A stretch of DNA of 5,175 nucleotides from Nitrosomonadales bacterium (GCA_004525885.1 SPBV01000131.1:1-5175); one strand, 5' to 3'; positions 1-5,175 are shown, counted from the first letter of the stretch. The notes: generated from the letters alone by a model not told the origin. Program-made: numbers and translations.

Positions 1-81
1 GGCTTCGACGTGGGTTTCAAAGCAGCGCAGGGCATACCGAGGGCCAGTCACCTCGTAAATACATCTGGAAAAGTTATAATT

Positions 82-114
82 GCAAACGAAGATAGTTACG
101 CTCTAGCCGCTTAA
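82..114 (+). other. tmRNA proteolysis-tag reading frame
   Basis: The resume codon GCA (82-84) begins a ten-codon frame encoding ANEDSYALAA, closed by TAA at 112-114. The C-terminal ALAA is the degron read by ClpXP and related proteases. The usual proteobacterial pattern begins AND; here residues 3-4 are E-D, a small departure. Confidence rests on the perfect ALAA-stop end and its place within the tmRNA. Confidence 0.93.
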
Positions 115-324
115 ATCCGGCTAGACTCCGCACCGGTGGGCCTTAACGCCGGGTCTGGTAACAGACAGCGGAGCCATTAACGAGGATCGCACTTTGTAGG
201 GTCGCTTTGCATAGTGTTAAATAATAGGTGACTCGCCTAACTTCAGTTCGCCAGTTGACGGCTGTTGGGTTAAATTAAATAGCATGGCTAAGTATGTAGA
301 ACTGACTGTAGAGGATTTGCGGAC

Positions 325-352
325 GCGGGTTCGATTCCCGCCGCCTCCACCA
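325..352 (+). other. probable attachment site (attL) at the 3' end of ssrA
   Basis: Tyrosine integrases of this type often recombine at the T-arm/acceptor end of tRNA or tmRNA genes and restore the gene's 3' end with element-borne sequence. A complete integrase gene starts 178 bp beyond the CCA, and everything rightward is mobile-element-like. The crossover core is therefore inferred to lie in or just after this segment. The second copy of the repeat would be beyond the right edge of the window, so the core boundaries cannot be fixed here. Confidence 0.6.
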
Positions 353-386
353 TTTAGCTGTTTCATCCTGTTCAAAGACGTACACG

Positions 387-427
387 AAACCCGCTTTAAT
401 CCTTGTGATTAGCGGGTTTTTTGTTTT
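387..427 (+). terminator. rho-independent terminator downstream of ssrA
   Basis: AAACCCGCT (387-395) pairs perfectly with AGCGGGTTT (411-419). The stem can extend past a two-base bulge by AATC (398-401) with GATT (407-410), leaving loop CTTGT. It is followed by T417-T422 and T424-T427. It sits 34 bp after the tmRNA CCA and ends ssrA transcription before int. If the crossover is in the ssrA 3' end, this terminator belongs to the element rather than to the original host locus. Confidence 0.85.
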
Positions 428-447
428 ATCCCATTCATTCCCATCTA

Positions 448-477
448 TTGCAATTTAGCCCTCATTGTTGGTATATT
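448..477 (+). promoter_or_regulatory. possible int promoter
   Basis: TTGCAA (448-453) and TATATT (472-477) are separated by 18 bp and match the sigma-70 consensus at 4/6 and 5/6 positions. The start would be near 484, giving a leader of about 45 nt. The -10 box overlaps the first TTGTTGGTAT site (465-474), and two inverted copies lie just downstream (489-497, 509-517), so a protein bound there would repress int. The promoter is inferred from sequence match only. Confidence 0.4.
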
Positions 478-517
478 TAAGCCACTTGTACCAACAATTT
501 AAAATTGATACCAACAA
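465..517. repeat. cluster of TTGTTGGTA sites upstream of int
   Basis: TTGTTGGTA occurs at 465-473, and its reverse complement TACCAACAA occurs at 489-497 and 509-517. The latter two start exactly 20 bp apart, about two helical turns. A further copy, TTGTTGGTAC, lies inside int at 611-620, encoding part of Leu-Leu-Val. Four copies of a 9-mer in about 155 bp next to the attachment site suggest binding sites: integrase arm-type sites, AlpA/excisionase sites, or an autoregulatory operator of int. Which protein binds is not visible. Confidence 0.6.
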
Positions 518-529
518 ATAAGGTTTTAA

Positions 530-1726
530 ATGAAGTTGACTGATGTGGCAATAAGGAAAGCGAAGCCAAGAGCCAAGCCTTACAAGAGGGCTGATGGTGG
601 AGGGTTATTTTTGTTGGTACAACCTAACGGCTCAAAGTATTGGCGACTTGCTTATCGGTTTGAAAACAAGCAGAAGATACTAGCCTTTGGAATCTACCCT
701 GATGTATCTCTAATTCTTGCACGTGAACGCCGCGAGGCTGCCCGTAAGTTGCTGGCTACTGGCATAGACCCTAGCGAGAATCGCAAGGCAACTAAAAAAG
801 CAAGACTAGAATGTTCAGAGAATAGCTTTGAAGTAGTGGCACGTGAATGGCTAGCTTTTTATATGAGAAATAAGGTAGCTAGTCATAGCGAAAAAGTGAT
901 CCGTCGTTTTGAACGTTTTCTTTTTCCTTGGCTTGGCAGCAAACCCATTGCTGACATTACCCCACCCCAAGTACTGGAAGCGGTTCAACGTATCGAGAAA
1001 CTAGGTAGTCTTGAAACCGCACACCGTACATTACAGGCCTGTGGACAGGTATTTAAATATGCAGTACAGACTGGACGTGCCGTTCGTGATGTCACCACTG
1101 ATCTGAGGGGTGCGTTACCCCCTGCTACAACTCAACACATGGCAACCTTAACTGAGCCAAAAGAAGTAGCCGAGTTACTACGCGCCATTGATGGATTTAA
1201 AGGTACATATACAGTCCAGTGTGCTTTGAGAATTGCACCCATGTTATTTGTGCGTCCTAGTGAATTAAGAATGGCGAAGTGGAAAGATATAGATCTTGAT
1301 ACTGGTGAATGGCGCTATGTTGTGAGTAAAACAAAAACTGATCATCTAGTACCACTACCCAAACAGGCAGTTTCCATTCTACGTGAACTACATCCTTTTT
1401 CCGGGCATGGAGAGTATGTGTTCCAAGGTGGTCGAGATCCTAAAAAACCCATGAGTGCTGCAGCCATCAACGCTGCTTTGAGCCGTATAGGTTACGATAC
1501 CAAAACACAAATCACAGGGCATGGATTCCGAGCCATGGCACGTACTATCCTGCATGAACGACTAGACATAGACCCACATATTATTGAACACCAGCTGGCA
1601 CACAGGGTACCTGATGCTTTAGGGCAGGCTTATAACCGCACCAAATTTATCGAGCAACGCGAGGTAATGATGCAGCAATGGGCGGATTATCTGGACAAAC
1701 TCAAGGCCGGTGTAGAAGAGGGCTAA
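530..1726 (+). CDS. int: tyrosine recombinase/integrase, P4 type (site-specific integration at ssrA)
   Basis: This 398-residue protein is full length for P4-type integrases. Residues 1-85 form the N-terminal arm-binding domain (Arm-DNA-bind_3/DUF4102; note the ADGGGLFLLV and YWRLAYRF segments). Residues about 98-190 are the SAM-like core-binding domain. The catalytic domain has the full tyrosine-recombinase set: R242 in FVRPSELR, a beta-hairpin lysine (K267 or K269) in VSKTKT, H331 and R334 in GHGFR, H358 in QLAHR, and the nucleophile Y368 in AYNR. The protein should therefore be active. It cuts and rejoins DNA through a 3'-phosphotyrosine to insert or excise the element. The ATG at 530 has AAGG (520-523) six bases upstream. 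The gene reads away from ssrA, the common layout for elements in tRNA/tmRNA genes. An int-embedded TTGTTGGTA site (611-619) suggests regulatory or arm sites extending into the coding region. No clear terminator follows it. Confidence 0.96.
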   Translation: MKLTDVAIRKAKPRAKPYKRADGGGLFLLVQPNGSKYWRLAYRFENKQKILAFGIYPDVSLILARERREAARKLLATGIDPSENRKATKKARLECSENSFEVVAREWLAFYMRNKVASHSEKVIRRFERFLFPWLGSKPIADITPPQVLEAVQRIEKLGSLETAHRTLQACGQVFKYAVQTGRAVRDVTTDLRGALPPATTQHMATLTEPKEVAELLRAIDGFKGTYTVQCALRIAPMLFVRPSELRMAKWKDIDLDTGEWRYVVSKTKTDHLVPLPKQAVSILRELHPFSGHGEYVFQGGRDPKKPMSAAAINAALSRIGYDTKTQITGHGFRAMARTILHERLDIDPHIIEHQLAHRVPDALGQAYNRTKFIEQREVMMQQWADYLDKLKAGVEEG

Positions 1727-1943
1727 CCATACGGAAAATTCAAGTTATCTATTCATACGATAATGTTGAATACCAAAAAGAAAAAATGGATAAAGAGAAA
1801 CAGCCGATATAAATTTTATATGATGGAATACTGCTAGAAATATGTTGAGAATAGCATTCTCATGTTTGCAGAATTAAGCTTGCATAATTTTTGACAAGTA
1901 ACGTATTGCATTTTTCTTTCAACGAACTATCATAATAATTGTA

Positions 1944-1989
1944 TACCCCTATATCTAGTTAGACTCAAAGCAATAAACTACTAGGGGTA
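1944..1989. repeat. inverted repeat TACCCCTA / TAGGGGTA
   Basis: TACCCCTA (1944-1951) is matched by TAGGGGTA (1982-1989). Inside it, TAGTT (1956-1960) pairs with AACTA (1976-1980), leaving a 15-base loop. As RNA this is an interrupted hairpin without a following U-run, so it is a poor terminator. As DNA it could be a pair of protein-binding half-sites. Function unknown. Confidence 0.45.
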
Positions 1990-1997
1990 GCGTGTAG

Positions 1998-2030
1998 AAA
2001 AAGAAAAAGGGGAGCGTTTGAGCGCCCCCC
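1998..2030 (-). terminator. strong rho-independent terminator on the minus strand
   Basis: Read on the minus strand, GGGGGGCG (2030-2023) pairs with CGCTCCCC (2016-2009), an 8-bp stem with a single G-U pair and loop CTCAAA. It is followed directly by TTTTTCTTTTT (2008-1998). In the plus direction the G-U becomes an A-C mismatch and no T-run follows, so the signal is directional. No protein gene lies upstream on this strand, which implies that a noncoding transcript ends here. Confidence 0.8.
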
Positions 2031-2035
2031 AATTC

Positions 2036-2049
2036 GGTAACAAGTTACC
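2036..2049. repeat. palindrome GGTAAC-AA-GTTACC
   Basis: A perfect 6-bp inverted repeat with a two-base centre. The half-site GGTAACAA (2036-2043) recurs inverted as TTGTTACC at 2177-2184, directly upstream of the probable alpA -10 box. It may be an operator for the alpA region, an RNA hairpin of the minus-strand transcript, or both. Confidence 0.5.
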
Positions 2050-2094
2050 TTGCAAATTTATATCAATTTCCTCGACGATCTAAACTGCAAGTAA

Positions 2095-2124
2095 ATGGTA
2101 AAGGAATAAATCCATAGCTGTCAA
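2095..2124 (-). promoter_or_regulatory. predicted minus-strand promoter for the candidate small RNA
   Basis: On the minus strand, a perfect -35 TTGACA (2124-2119) is followed after 18 bp by TACCAT (2100-2095), 4/6 to the -10 consensus. The start would be near 2088. The -10 is imperfect, so strength is uncertain, but the partnership with a strong terminator 60-90 bp downstream raises its credibility. Confidence 0.5.
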
Positions 2125-2187
2125 CACATTTCTTATGTGCACACAGAGCGGATCTTCTTATACCATTCGTTGTGGCTTGTTACCTTT

Positions 2188-2207
2188 TATAAATAAAATT
2201 AAAAGGA
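2188..2207 (+). promoter_or_regulatory. possible -10 box and ribosome binding site of alpA
   Basis: TATAAA (2188-2193) resembles a -10 box, but no good -35 lies 16-18 bp upstream (the sequence there is near TTCGTT), so a promoter here would be weak or activator-dependent. AAAAGGA (2201-2207) is a good Shine-Dalgarno, nine bases before the ATG at 2217. If TATAAA is the -10, the start falls at about 2200 and the mRNA leader is very short. The ribosome site is firmer than the promoter. Confidence 0.4.
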
Positions 2208-2216
2208 TAACAGTTA

Positions 2217-2444
2217 ATGTCAGCCATAATTAATTACCAGCAAGTTACAAAACAATTCTATCGGCTCAACGAGTTAAAACTCATTCTGGGTGTGTCCGGT
2301 TCTTCTATCTGGGCATGGGTTAAAAAGAATAAGTTTCCTCAACCCGTCAAGCTATCCGAAAATACCACTGCATGGCATGCCTCTGATATAGAGGAATGGG
2401 TGCAATCTCGCGCTTCCTCCAGCAAAAAAGTGGAGGGTGAATAA
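2217..2444 (+). CDS. alpA: AlpA-family DNA-binding transcriptional regulator / excisionase-like
   Basis: A 75-residue protein of the phage AlpA family (MerR-like winged helix-turn-helix). The family signature is present: FYRLNELKLILGVS (residues 14-27) begins the HTH, SSIWAWVKKNKFPQPVKL (29-46) gives the recognition helix and wing, and AWHASDIEEWVQSR (52-65) is the typical closing helix. Family members activate prophage or satellite genes, often int or the replication operon, and some act as excisionases. The start is fixed by AAAAGGA nine bases upstream. It is the first gene of a compact operon: its TAA (2442-2444) shares one base with the next ATG. Likely targets are its own control region or the TTGTTGGTA cluster near int; neither is proven. 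Confidence 0.9.
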   Translation: MSAIINYQQVTKQFYRLNELKLILGVSGSSIWAWVKKNKFPQPVKLSENTTAWHASDIEEWVQSRASSSKKVEGE

Positions 2445-2845
2445 TGAGTACTCCAACCAATGGAAAGGCTAAATGGCGTGTATATGACGATAATTGGTTT
2501 TCATACAATCCGGGGCGTGTTTTTCGCCTTCGACGACTCTGGGATGGAGAGTGCATGGACGAAGATGATTACGCCGACGCACATGGAGAGATTCCAACCC
2601 ACGCCCTAATCATGAAGGGTACTCAAATCCGACACATACTACGATGCCATGATGGAGTAGGCGGTAGATTTTTTGATCTCATGCTCTTCTCCAGAGATGA
2701 GGTGTGCACGGATGATGTGTGTGCAGCTATCTGGGGCAGGACGATTTTTAATGCAGAACCATGGTCCTGGGAAGATCTTGTTACTCTGTTTAGACTTGCT
2801 ACGCGTATCAATATGGGTTGGCTCAGGAGCGAGTGGTTGCCATGA
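2444..2845 (+). CDS. hypothetical protein between alpA and the primase gene
   Basis: I do not recognise this 133-residue protein. It starts at ATG 2444, overlapping the alpA stop by one base, with GGAGGG (2432-2437) six bases upstream inside alpA, a strong ribosome site. It overlaps the following gene by 4 bp (ATGA). It looks soluble and cytoplasmic, with no signal peptide or membrane segment. It is tryptophan-rich (eight Trp) with an acidic patch DEDDYADAHGE (39-49). The four cysteines (37, 68, 88, 93) do not form a clear zinc motif. The C-terminal half, about 105-128 (PWSWEDLVTLFRLAT), looks helical. Its place between the regulator and the replication protein suggests a role in replication or its control, but no function can be assigned. 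The gene itself is well supported by its ribosome site and coupling. Confidence 0.85.
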   Translation: MSTPTNGKAKWRVYDDNWFSYNPGRVFRLRRLWDGECMDEDDYADAHGEIPTHALIMKGTQIRHILRCHDGVGGRFFDLMLFSRDEVCTDDVCAAIWGRTIFNAEPWSWEDLVTLFRLATRINMGWLRSEWLP

Positions 2846-5172
2846 TACCAAAGCCCGGAACTCTTCAATATAAAAACCAGGATTCGGGAGTAGGGGGCAG
2901 CGGTACAGGAGTAGTAATTACCACCCCCGATCCACTCATCAATGCCCTTATGCCCATTCTCAAACGAGTTCGTACCGATGTTTACTGGTTAGCGAAAAGT
3001 GGTAGACAGCCATGGTGCGTTAAAGCTCCATTGAAAGAGAGCAACCTGCTTAACCACGTTCGTGGTGGTGCACGTTGTGGTGTCGCCCCTATTAATCCCG
3101 GAACCTCAGTGACTAGTGTTGGCCTACTCGACTTTGATAGTCACAAGGGAGAGACCAACTGGGTGGATATGAAAGTAGTAGTAATGAAGGTCATCAAGGC
3201 GCTACAAGACCAAGGTGTCTCACCGATTCCATTCAGATCATCAGGCGGAAAAGGAATACACCTCTATCTATTGTGGGATACCCCACAGGATGCTTACAGT
3301 GTCAGAAGATTTCTGCGAGATGTCCTTCAGTCTGCAGGTTTTTCTGATGGCACCAAAGGGGTTGCACACAAGAAAGTAGAAGTATTCCCCAAGCAAGATT
3401 TTGTTGCTGAAGGGGCTTTTGGCAATATGGTTATTCTGCCATTAGCTGGTCAATCAATACCGCTTGATGTCATTAACCTAAAGGATATAAGCAAGGTAAA
3501 TGTGCAAGATCTCCGTTGGCCAGTCTCAACTGATGTCCCGATTGTAATTCCTCCCACACGATTAGTTGAGAGCAAACCTCCTGACAAAGAAGTATTGTTG
3601 AAATTGAGCTCGGCCTTAGATGCAATTCCCTATAAGGATGCTGACCAGGTCGGGTATCAACGATTTCTATCTTTTGTATTTGCCATCCACCACGCCAGTG
3701 TAGGTTCACCCGAGGGACTGGAATTAGCACATTCTTTTTTTAGCCGTGCATCGGAATACGATGGGGATGAGATTGATAAGCTTTGGGCGAATACAGACGC
3801 TAGAAAAGGTCTGCAAGATATCCGCACTGTTGTCACTGCAGCCACCATTTATCACGAAGCACGTAAGCATGGTTGGATAGAGCCAGTCGAGAATGATTTT
3901 GAGGATCTTACCAAGCTCAAAGAAGCAGATACCAAATCTCTACCATCATTCATTCGCAATAATCGCGGCGAAATCTTGCTGACAATGGATAACATCGTGA
4001 AGGCTATTGGGTACAGGGATCATTGTGGTATGGATGTAGGGTATGACACCTTTCGGGACGAGATTATGTATAGCATCGATGATGGCATTAATTGGGTGCC
4101 GTTCAAAGATTCTGACTATTCAAAATTACGTATCAACCTCGAACGAGCAGGTTTTAAATCCACCAACAAAGAAGCGACGCACGACGCGGTTCTCTTAGTT
4201 GCAGAATCAAATTCGTTTGATAGTGCACAGCTTTGGCTAAATGCAATTGAGTGGGATGAAGTCAATCGGGTTGATAGCTTCATGCCAACCTATATTGGTA
4301 CGGAAGACAATCCCTATTACCGGGCGGCAGGGCGTTACTTATGGACCGCACTGGCCGGTAGGGTGCTGAGTCCAGGTTGTAAGGCAGATATGTCTCCAGT
4401 ACTCGTGGGTAAGCAGGGCACACGTAAATCCAGTGCAGTTGCAGCTATGTCTCCAGATCCCATGTATTTTACTGAGATTAGTTTTGATGAGAAAGACGAT
4501 GATCTAAGCCGCAAGATGCGTGGTTGCCTGATCGCTGAGATTGCTGAGTTGAGGGGTTTGCGGACTAAAGACATGGAACATGTCAAAGCATGGATCACCA
4601 AGCAATATGAAAACTGGGTTCCTAAGTACCGGGAGTTCAGTACAACCTTCCCTAGGCGTCTTGTGTTTATAGGGACCACCAATAACGAAGAATTCTTAGC
4701 AGATGAGACTGGAAATCGCAGGTGGTTACCCGTACGAGTTAACAGCGTGATTGATGTAGACCAAATTACCAGAGATCGCATTCAGCTCTGGGCTGAGGCT
4801 CGCGAGATATTCAAGGTAAGGGGTGTTGAATATAGGGAAGCAGAAGTATTAGCTGTTCAGGTTCACGCTGAACATATGATGAGCGACCCATGGGTTTCAA
4901 TTGTGGCAAATTGGTTGCAAAAAGGGGATGAATACGATTACCAAAGCATAAAACCATCAGAACTCCCGTATTTGCAAACACATGAAGTACTTCGGCGGGC
5001 TCTTAATATGGGTGCAAACCGCTGTGGCAAATGGGAGGAAATGCGAGTTGGTATTGTTTTACGTGCGTTGGGCTATGAGCGTAAAAAGAAACGGATAGGT
5101 ACACAATCTTTACAGGTATATGTACCCACCGTTCCTTCCAATGAATATTGGTGGGAACACAGAACACCTTAA
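2842..5172 (+). CDS. primase-helicase: AEP-type primase + PriCT-2-like + VapE-type P-loop domain
   Basis: A 776-residue replication protein, numbered from ATG 2842. The archaeo-eukaryotic primase domain (about 30-210) has the catalytic D97-F-D99, the nucleotide-binding SSGGKGIH (133-140), the third acidic residue near E180, and EVFPKQD (180-186) followed by GNMVILPL. This arrangement resembles the primase domain of TOTE conflict systems. A PriCT-2-like helical region follows (about 250-345, LDAIPYKDADQVGY onward). The VapE/COG5545 ATPase domain (about 370-640) has Walker A GKQGTRKS (523-530), Walker B-like CLIAEIAEL (562-570), sensor-1 IGTTNN (610-615) and arginine finger ETGNRRW (622-628). 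The C-terminus (about 680-765) looks like a winged helix. It probably unwinds the element's origin and primes its replication. The ATG overlaps the previous stop by 4 bp; AGGAG (2825-2829) is 12 bases upstream. A TTG at 2818 would add eight residues but lacks a ribosome site. All key motifs are intact. Confidence 0.92.
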   Translation: MIPKPGTLQYKNQDSGVGGSGTGVVITTPDPLINALMPILKRVRTDVYWLAKSGRQPWCVKAPLKESNLLNHVRGGARCGVAPINPGTSVTSVGLLDFDSHKGETNWVDMKVVVMKVIKALQDQGVSPIPFRSSGGKGIHLYLLWDTPQDAYSVRRFLRDVLQSAGFSDGTKGVAHKKVEVFPKQDFVAEGAFGNMVILPLAGQSIPLDVINLKDISKVNVQDLRWPVSTDVPIVIPPTRLVESKPPDKEVLLKLSSALDAIPYKDADQVGYQRFLSFVFAIHHASVGSPEGLELAHSFFSRASEYDGDEIDKLWANTDARKGLQDIRTVVTAATIYHEARKHGWIEPVENDFEDLTKLKEADTKSLPSFIRNNRGEILLTMDNIVKAIGYRDHCGMDVGYDTFRDEIMYSIDDGINWVPFKDSDYSKLRINLERAGFKSTNKEATHDAVLLVAESNSFDSAQLWLNAIEWDEVNRVDSFMPTYIGTEDNPYYRAAGRYLWTALAGRVLSPGCKADMSPVLVGKQGTRKSSAVAAMSPDPMYFTEISFDEKDDDLSRKMRGCLIAEIAELRGLRTKDMEHVKAWITKQYENWVPKYREFSTTFPRRLVFIGTTNNEEFLADETGNRRWLPVRVNSVIDVDQITRDRIQLWAEAREIFKVRGVEYREAEVLAVQVHAEHMMSDPWVSIVANWLQKGDEYDYQSIKPSELPYLQTHEVLRRALNMGANRCGKWEEMRVGIVLRALGYERKKKRIGTQSLQVYVPTVPSNEYWWEHRTP

Positions 5173-5175
5173 GAC

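Larger units (their letters stand above)
1..352 (+). ncRNA. ssrA: tmRNA (transfer-messenger RNA), 5' end truncated by the window
   Basis: tmRNA rescues stalled ribosomes: with SmpB it enters the A site like alanyl-tRNA, then serves as mRNA for a short degradation tag. The window starts at the conserved GGCTTCGACG of the tRNA-like domain, so only roughly a dozen 5' bases (the acceptor 5' strand) are missing. The tag frame lies at 82-114 and reads ANEDSYALAA then TAA. The 3' end has a perfect T-arm (GCGGG 325-329, loop TTCGATT 330-336, CCCGC 337-341), the acceptor strand 342-348, discriminator A349 and an encoded CCA at 350-352. The gene is chromosomal and doubles as the integration target of the element to its right. 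The 3' part looks fully intact, so tmRNA function should be preserved. Identification is very secure; the exact 5' end is not visible. Confidence 0.96.
1998..2088 (-). ncRNA. candidate small regulatory RNA, divergent from alpA
   Basis: A predicted transcript of about 90 nt runs from near 2088 to the minus-strand terminator. It folds into up to three stem-loops. A 5' AU-rich stem pairs 2090-2081 with 2060-2050 (only complete if transcription starts near 2090) and presents a 20-base loop containing GAGGAAA. A short hairpin has arms GGTAA (2049-2045) and TTACC (2040-2036) around CTTG, a CUUG-type tetraloop on this strand only. The terminator hairpin closes it. There is no usable ORF: the only start codon near the SD-like GAGGAAA is a TTG followed after one codon by TAA. 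By position it could act as an immunity or copy-control RNA of the element. GAGGAAA is complementary to UUUCCUC within alpA mRNA (2334-2340), a short match that may be chance. Promoter and expression are predictions. Confidence 0.45.
1727..2216. other. gene-free control region between int and alpA
   Basis: I find no credible protein gene in these 490 bp on either strand. The left part (to about 1945) is AT-rich and carries two short symmetric elements: a 7-1-7 palindrome at 1807-1821 (ATATAAA/TTTATAT) and a 7-bp stem with a 3-base spacer at 1846-1862 (TGAGAAT AGC ATTCTCA). The middle holds an inverted repeat at 1944-1989. The right part holds a minus-strand promoter-hairpin-terminator set (1998-2124) and the alpA leader. 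In P4-like satellites the region before the replication operon commonly holds immunity and transcription control, which fits. Confidence 0.7.

Noticed and set aside
1763..1837. 24-codon ORF beginning MLNTKKKKW after int
   Set aside because: No Shine-Dalgarno is present, and its lysine-rich composition simply reflects A-rich DNA.
1846..1862. Fur-box-like repeat TGAGAAT...ATTCTCA
   Set aside because: Fur half-sites in the 7-1-7 model are separated by one base; here the gap is three, and no iron-related gene is nearby.
1891..1896. Perfect TTGACA on the plus strand as a promoter toward alpA
   Set aside because: The positions 16-18 bp downstream read like TTCTTT, with no acceptable -10; TATCAT at 1928 is too far.
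2818..2841. Upstream TTG start for the primase-helicase
   Set aside because: It lacks a ribosome site and gives a longer overlap, whereas ATG 2842 makes a typical 4-bp ATGA overlap with AGGAG upstream.
2347..2868. Minus-strand and alternate-frame short ORFs over alpA and the 133-residue gene
   Set aside because: They overlap well-supported coupled genes, and their sequences look like composition artefacts with no motif.
4335..4781. 148-residue open frame on the minus strand inside the VapE domain
   Set aside because: It lies wholly opposite conserved helicase motifs (Walker A, Walker B and sensor 1), has no recognisable domain or ribosome site, and is best explained as a chance frame.
1..5175. 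CRISPR array, insertion sequence or additional tRNA gene
   Set aside because: No regularly spaced repeats, no transposase or terminal inverted repeats, and no cloverleaf apart from the tmRNA tRNA-like end were seen.

Overview
The window is the left junction of an integrated mobile element in a bacterial chromosome. It opens inside the host tmRNA gene (ssrA, 5' end cut off by the window). That gene's tag reading frame encodes ANEDSYALAA and its 3' end carries a complete T-arm and CCA. An ANxxxYALAA tag and an Arm-DNA-bind_3/P4-type integrase suggest a beta- or gammaproteobacterium; I cannot name the genus from sequence alone.

Layout: ssrA 3' part (1-352), which is also the probable attachment site; a rho-independent terminator (387-427); a promoter region with a cluster of TTGTTGGTA sites (448-517, plus one more at 611-619 inside int); a complete tyrosine integrase (530-1726); a gene-free, AT-rich control region of about 490 bp (1727-2216); then three tightly packed plus-strand genes: an AlpA-family regulator (2217-2444), an unrecognised 133-residue protein (2444-2845), and a large primase-helicase (2842-5172) with an archaeo-eukaryotic-type primase domain, a PriCT-2-like domain and a VapE-type P-loop helicase domain. 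The 1-nt and 4-nt gene overlaps indicate one operon with translational coupling.

The order ssrA, int, alpA, small hypothetical gene, primase-helicase is the core of a P4-like satellite or Gram-negative phage-inducible island (PICI). The integrase would insert and excise the element at the 3' end of ssrA, AlpA would control excision and/or transcription, and the primase-helicase would replicate the excised DNA. The cargo and the far attachment site would lie to the right, outside the window, so the satellite assignment is inference.

The most interesting unexplained structure is in the gene-free region. The minus strand carries a perfect TTGACA -35 box, a plausible -10, a foldable stretch of about 90 nt without an ORF, and a strong terminator hairpin followed by a U-run. 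I interpret this as a candidate small regulatory RNA transcribed away from alpA, by analogy a possible immunity or copy-control RNA of the element.
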